Assembly: GCF_000025325.1 (NCBI RefSeq)
Contig: NC_013743.1
Coordinates: 372,001 to 436,000 of the forward strand
Direction: 5' to 3'
DNA length: 64,000 bases
From: Haloterrigena turkmenica DSM 5511
GTDB lineage: Archaea > Halobacteriota > Halobacteria > Halobacteriales > Natrialbaceae
The notes beneath the pieces were generated by a model. The model was not told the origin of the DNA and did no database searches. It saw nothing but the letters and a program-made list of their open reading frames with translations. Shown here in pieces: positions 63,784-64,000 of this stretch; position 1 is the first letter of the stretch, and the number at the start of each line of letters is the position of its first letter. Both the position numbers and the translations under genes were made by a program.

Positions 63784-64000
63784 ATGACGGCCGGCGTCGA
63801 TCCCGAGACCGAGGAGTTGCTCACCCTCCTCGAGGACGAGTACGCGCGGACGATCATCGTCGAAACGTACCGCGAGGCCCGGTCGGCCGACGCCCTGAGC
63901 GACGCCTGCGACGCCGACCCCTCGACCGTCTACCGACGCATCGATCGCCTCCAGGAACGGGGGCTCTTGCAGGACCAGCAACGGCTCGATCCGAACGGCC
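63784..64000 (+). CDS. Winged helix-turn-helix regulator, 5' part
   Basis: The first 72 codons of a regulator cut by the window edge. The DNA-binding helix pair is visible as ALSDACDADPSTVYRRIDRL, with the wing entry ERGLLQ following. This ArsR/HTH-type layout next to a PF13796-type sensor gene suggests that it controls it. Function of the missing part is unknown. Confidence 0.75.
   Translation, partial: MTAGVDPETEELLTLLEDEYARTIIVETYREARSADALSDACDADPSTVYRRIDRLQERGLLQDQQRLDPNG

Noticed and set aside
1-64000. tRNA or rRNA genes and CRISPR arrays
   Set aside because: No cloverleaf, conserved rRNA core or regularly spaced repeat was found by reading; a dedicated scan would settle it.

Overview
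The window reads as chromosomal DNA of a haloarchaeon (class Halobacteria). Supporting signs are high GC, very acidic proteins, RNA polymerase large subunits split into B''/B'/A'/A'', Tat and lipobox exports, TATA boxes about 25-30 nt upstream of start codons (leaderless genes), and many families restricted to Halobacteria. A member of the Natrialbales is my guess, not a demonstrated fact. No rRNA, tRNA, CRISPR array or complete insertion sequence was found.

Region 1 (1-12010) is the RNA polymerase/ribosomal cluster: end of rpoH, rpoB'', rpoB', rpoA', rpoA'', nusA, then rps12-rps7. An aldehyde dehydrogenase and a 4VR-type protein sit between nusA and rps12. Region 2 (12011-19141) separates rps7 from EF-2 (19479-21665) and is an accessory island. 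It holds two full-length CHAT (caspase-like His/Cys) proteins, the 3' remnant of a third, a degenerate receiver-HalX protein, a 42-residue DUF7503-type membrane peptide, a DUF7504-type protein and an HExxH DUF5781-type protein. The CHAT genes are visibly AT-richer than the surrounding genes. This is the best candidate for an undescribed system.

Region 3 (19479-36697) is mostly housekeeping and ion homeostasis: EF-2, SerRS, a PhoU/TrkA-C regulator, an SDR, two overlapping crcB fluoride channel genes, a CDF metal exporter, a histidine kinase, an MBL hydrolase, an acyl-CoA ligase, a cation/proton antiporter and a split MgtE pair. Region 4 (36698-48374) mixes small and membrane proteins (DUF2270, DUF4177, DUF2391), a ferritin-like Tat protein, an aldehyde ferredoxin oxidoreductase, a thiolase, DUF5806 and a Tat-exported putative polysaccharide lyase, with one probable pseudogene and one copy of a dispersed repeat.

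Region 5 (48423-64000) has LplA, an M23-like protein whose gene contains four tandem hairpins in frame, a second dispersed repeat copy, a lipoprotein serpin, a hotdog thioesterase, an isochorismatase-type hydrolase, two tandem Hvo_1808-type HExxH surface proteins, nicotinate phosphoribosyltransferase, an M48 protease, an ABC-2 exporter with a candidate leader ORF, a membrane sensor protein and the start of a divergent HTH regulator.

Start codons were often moved inward from the longest ORF, using family alignment and TATA spacing. Family names are from memory and were not searched.
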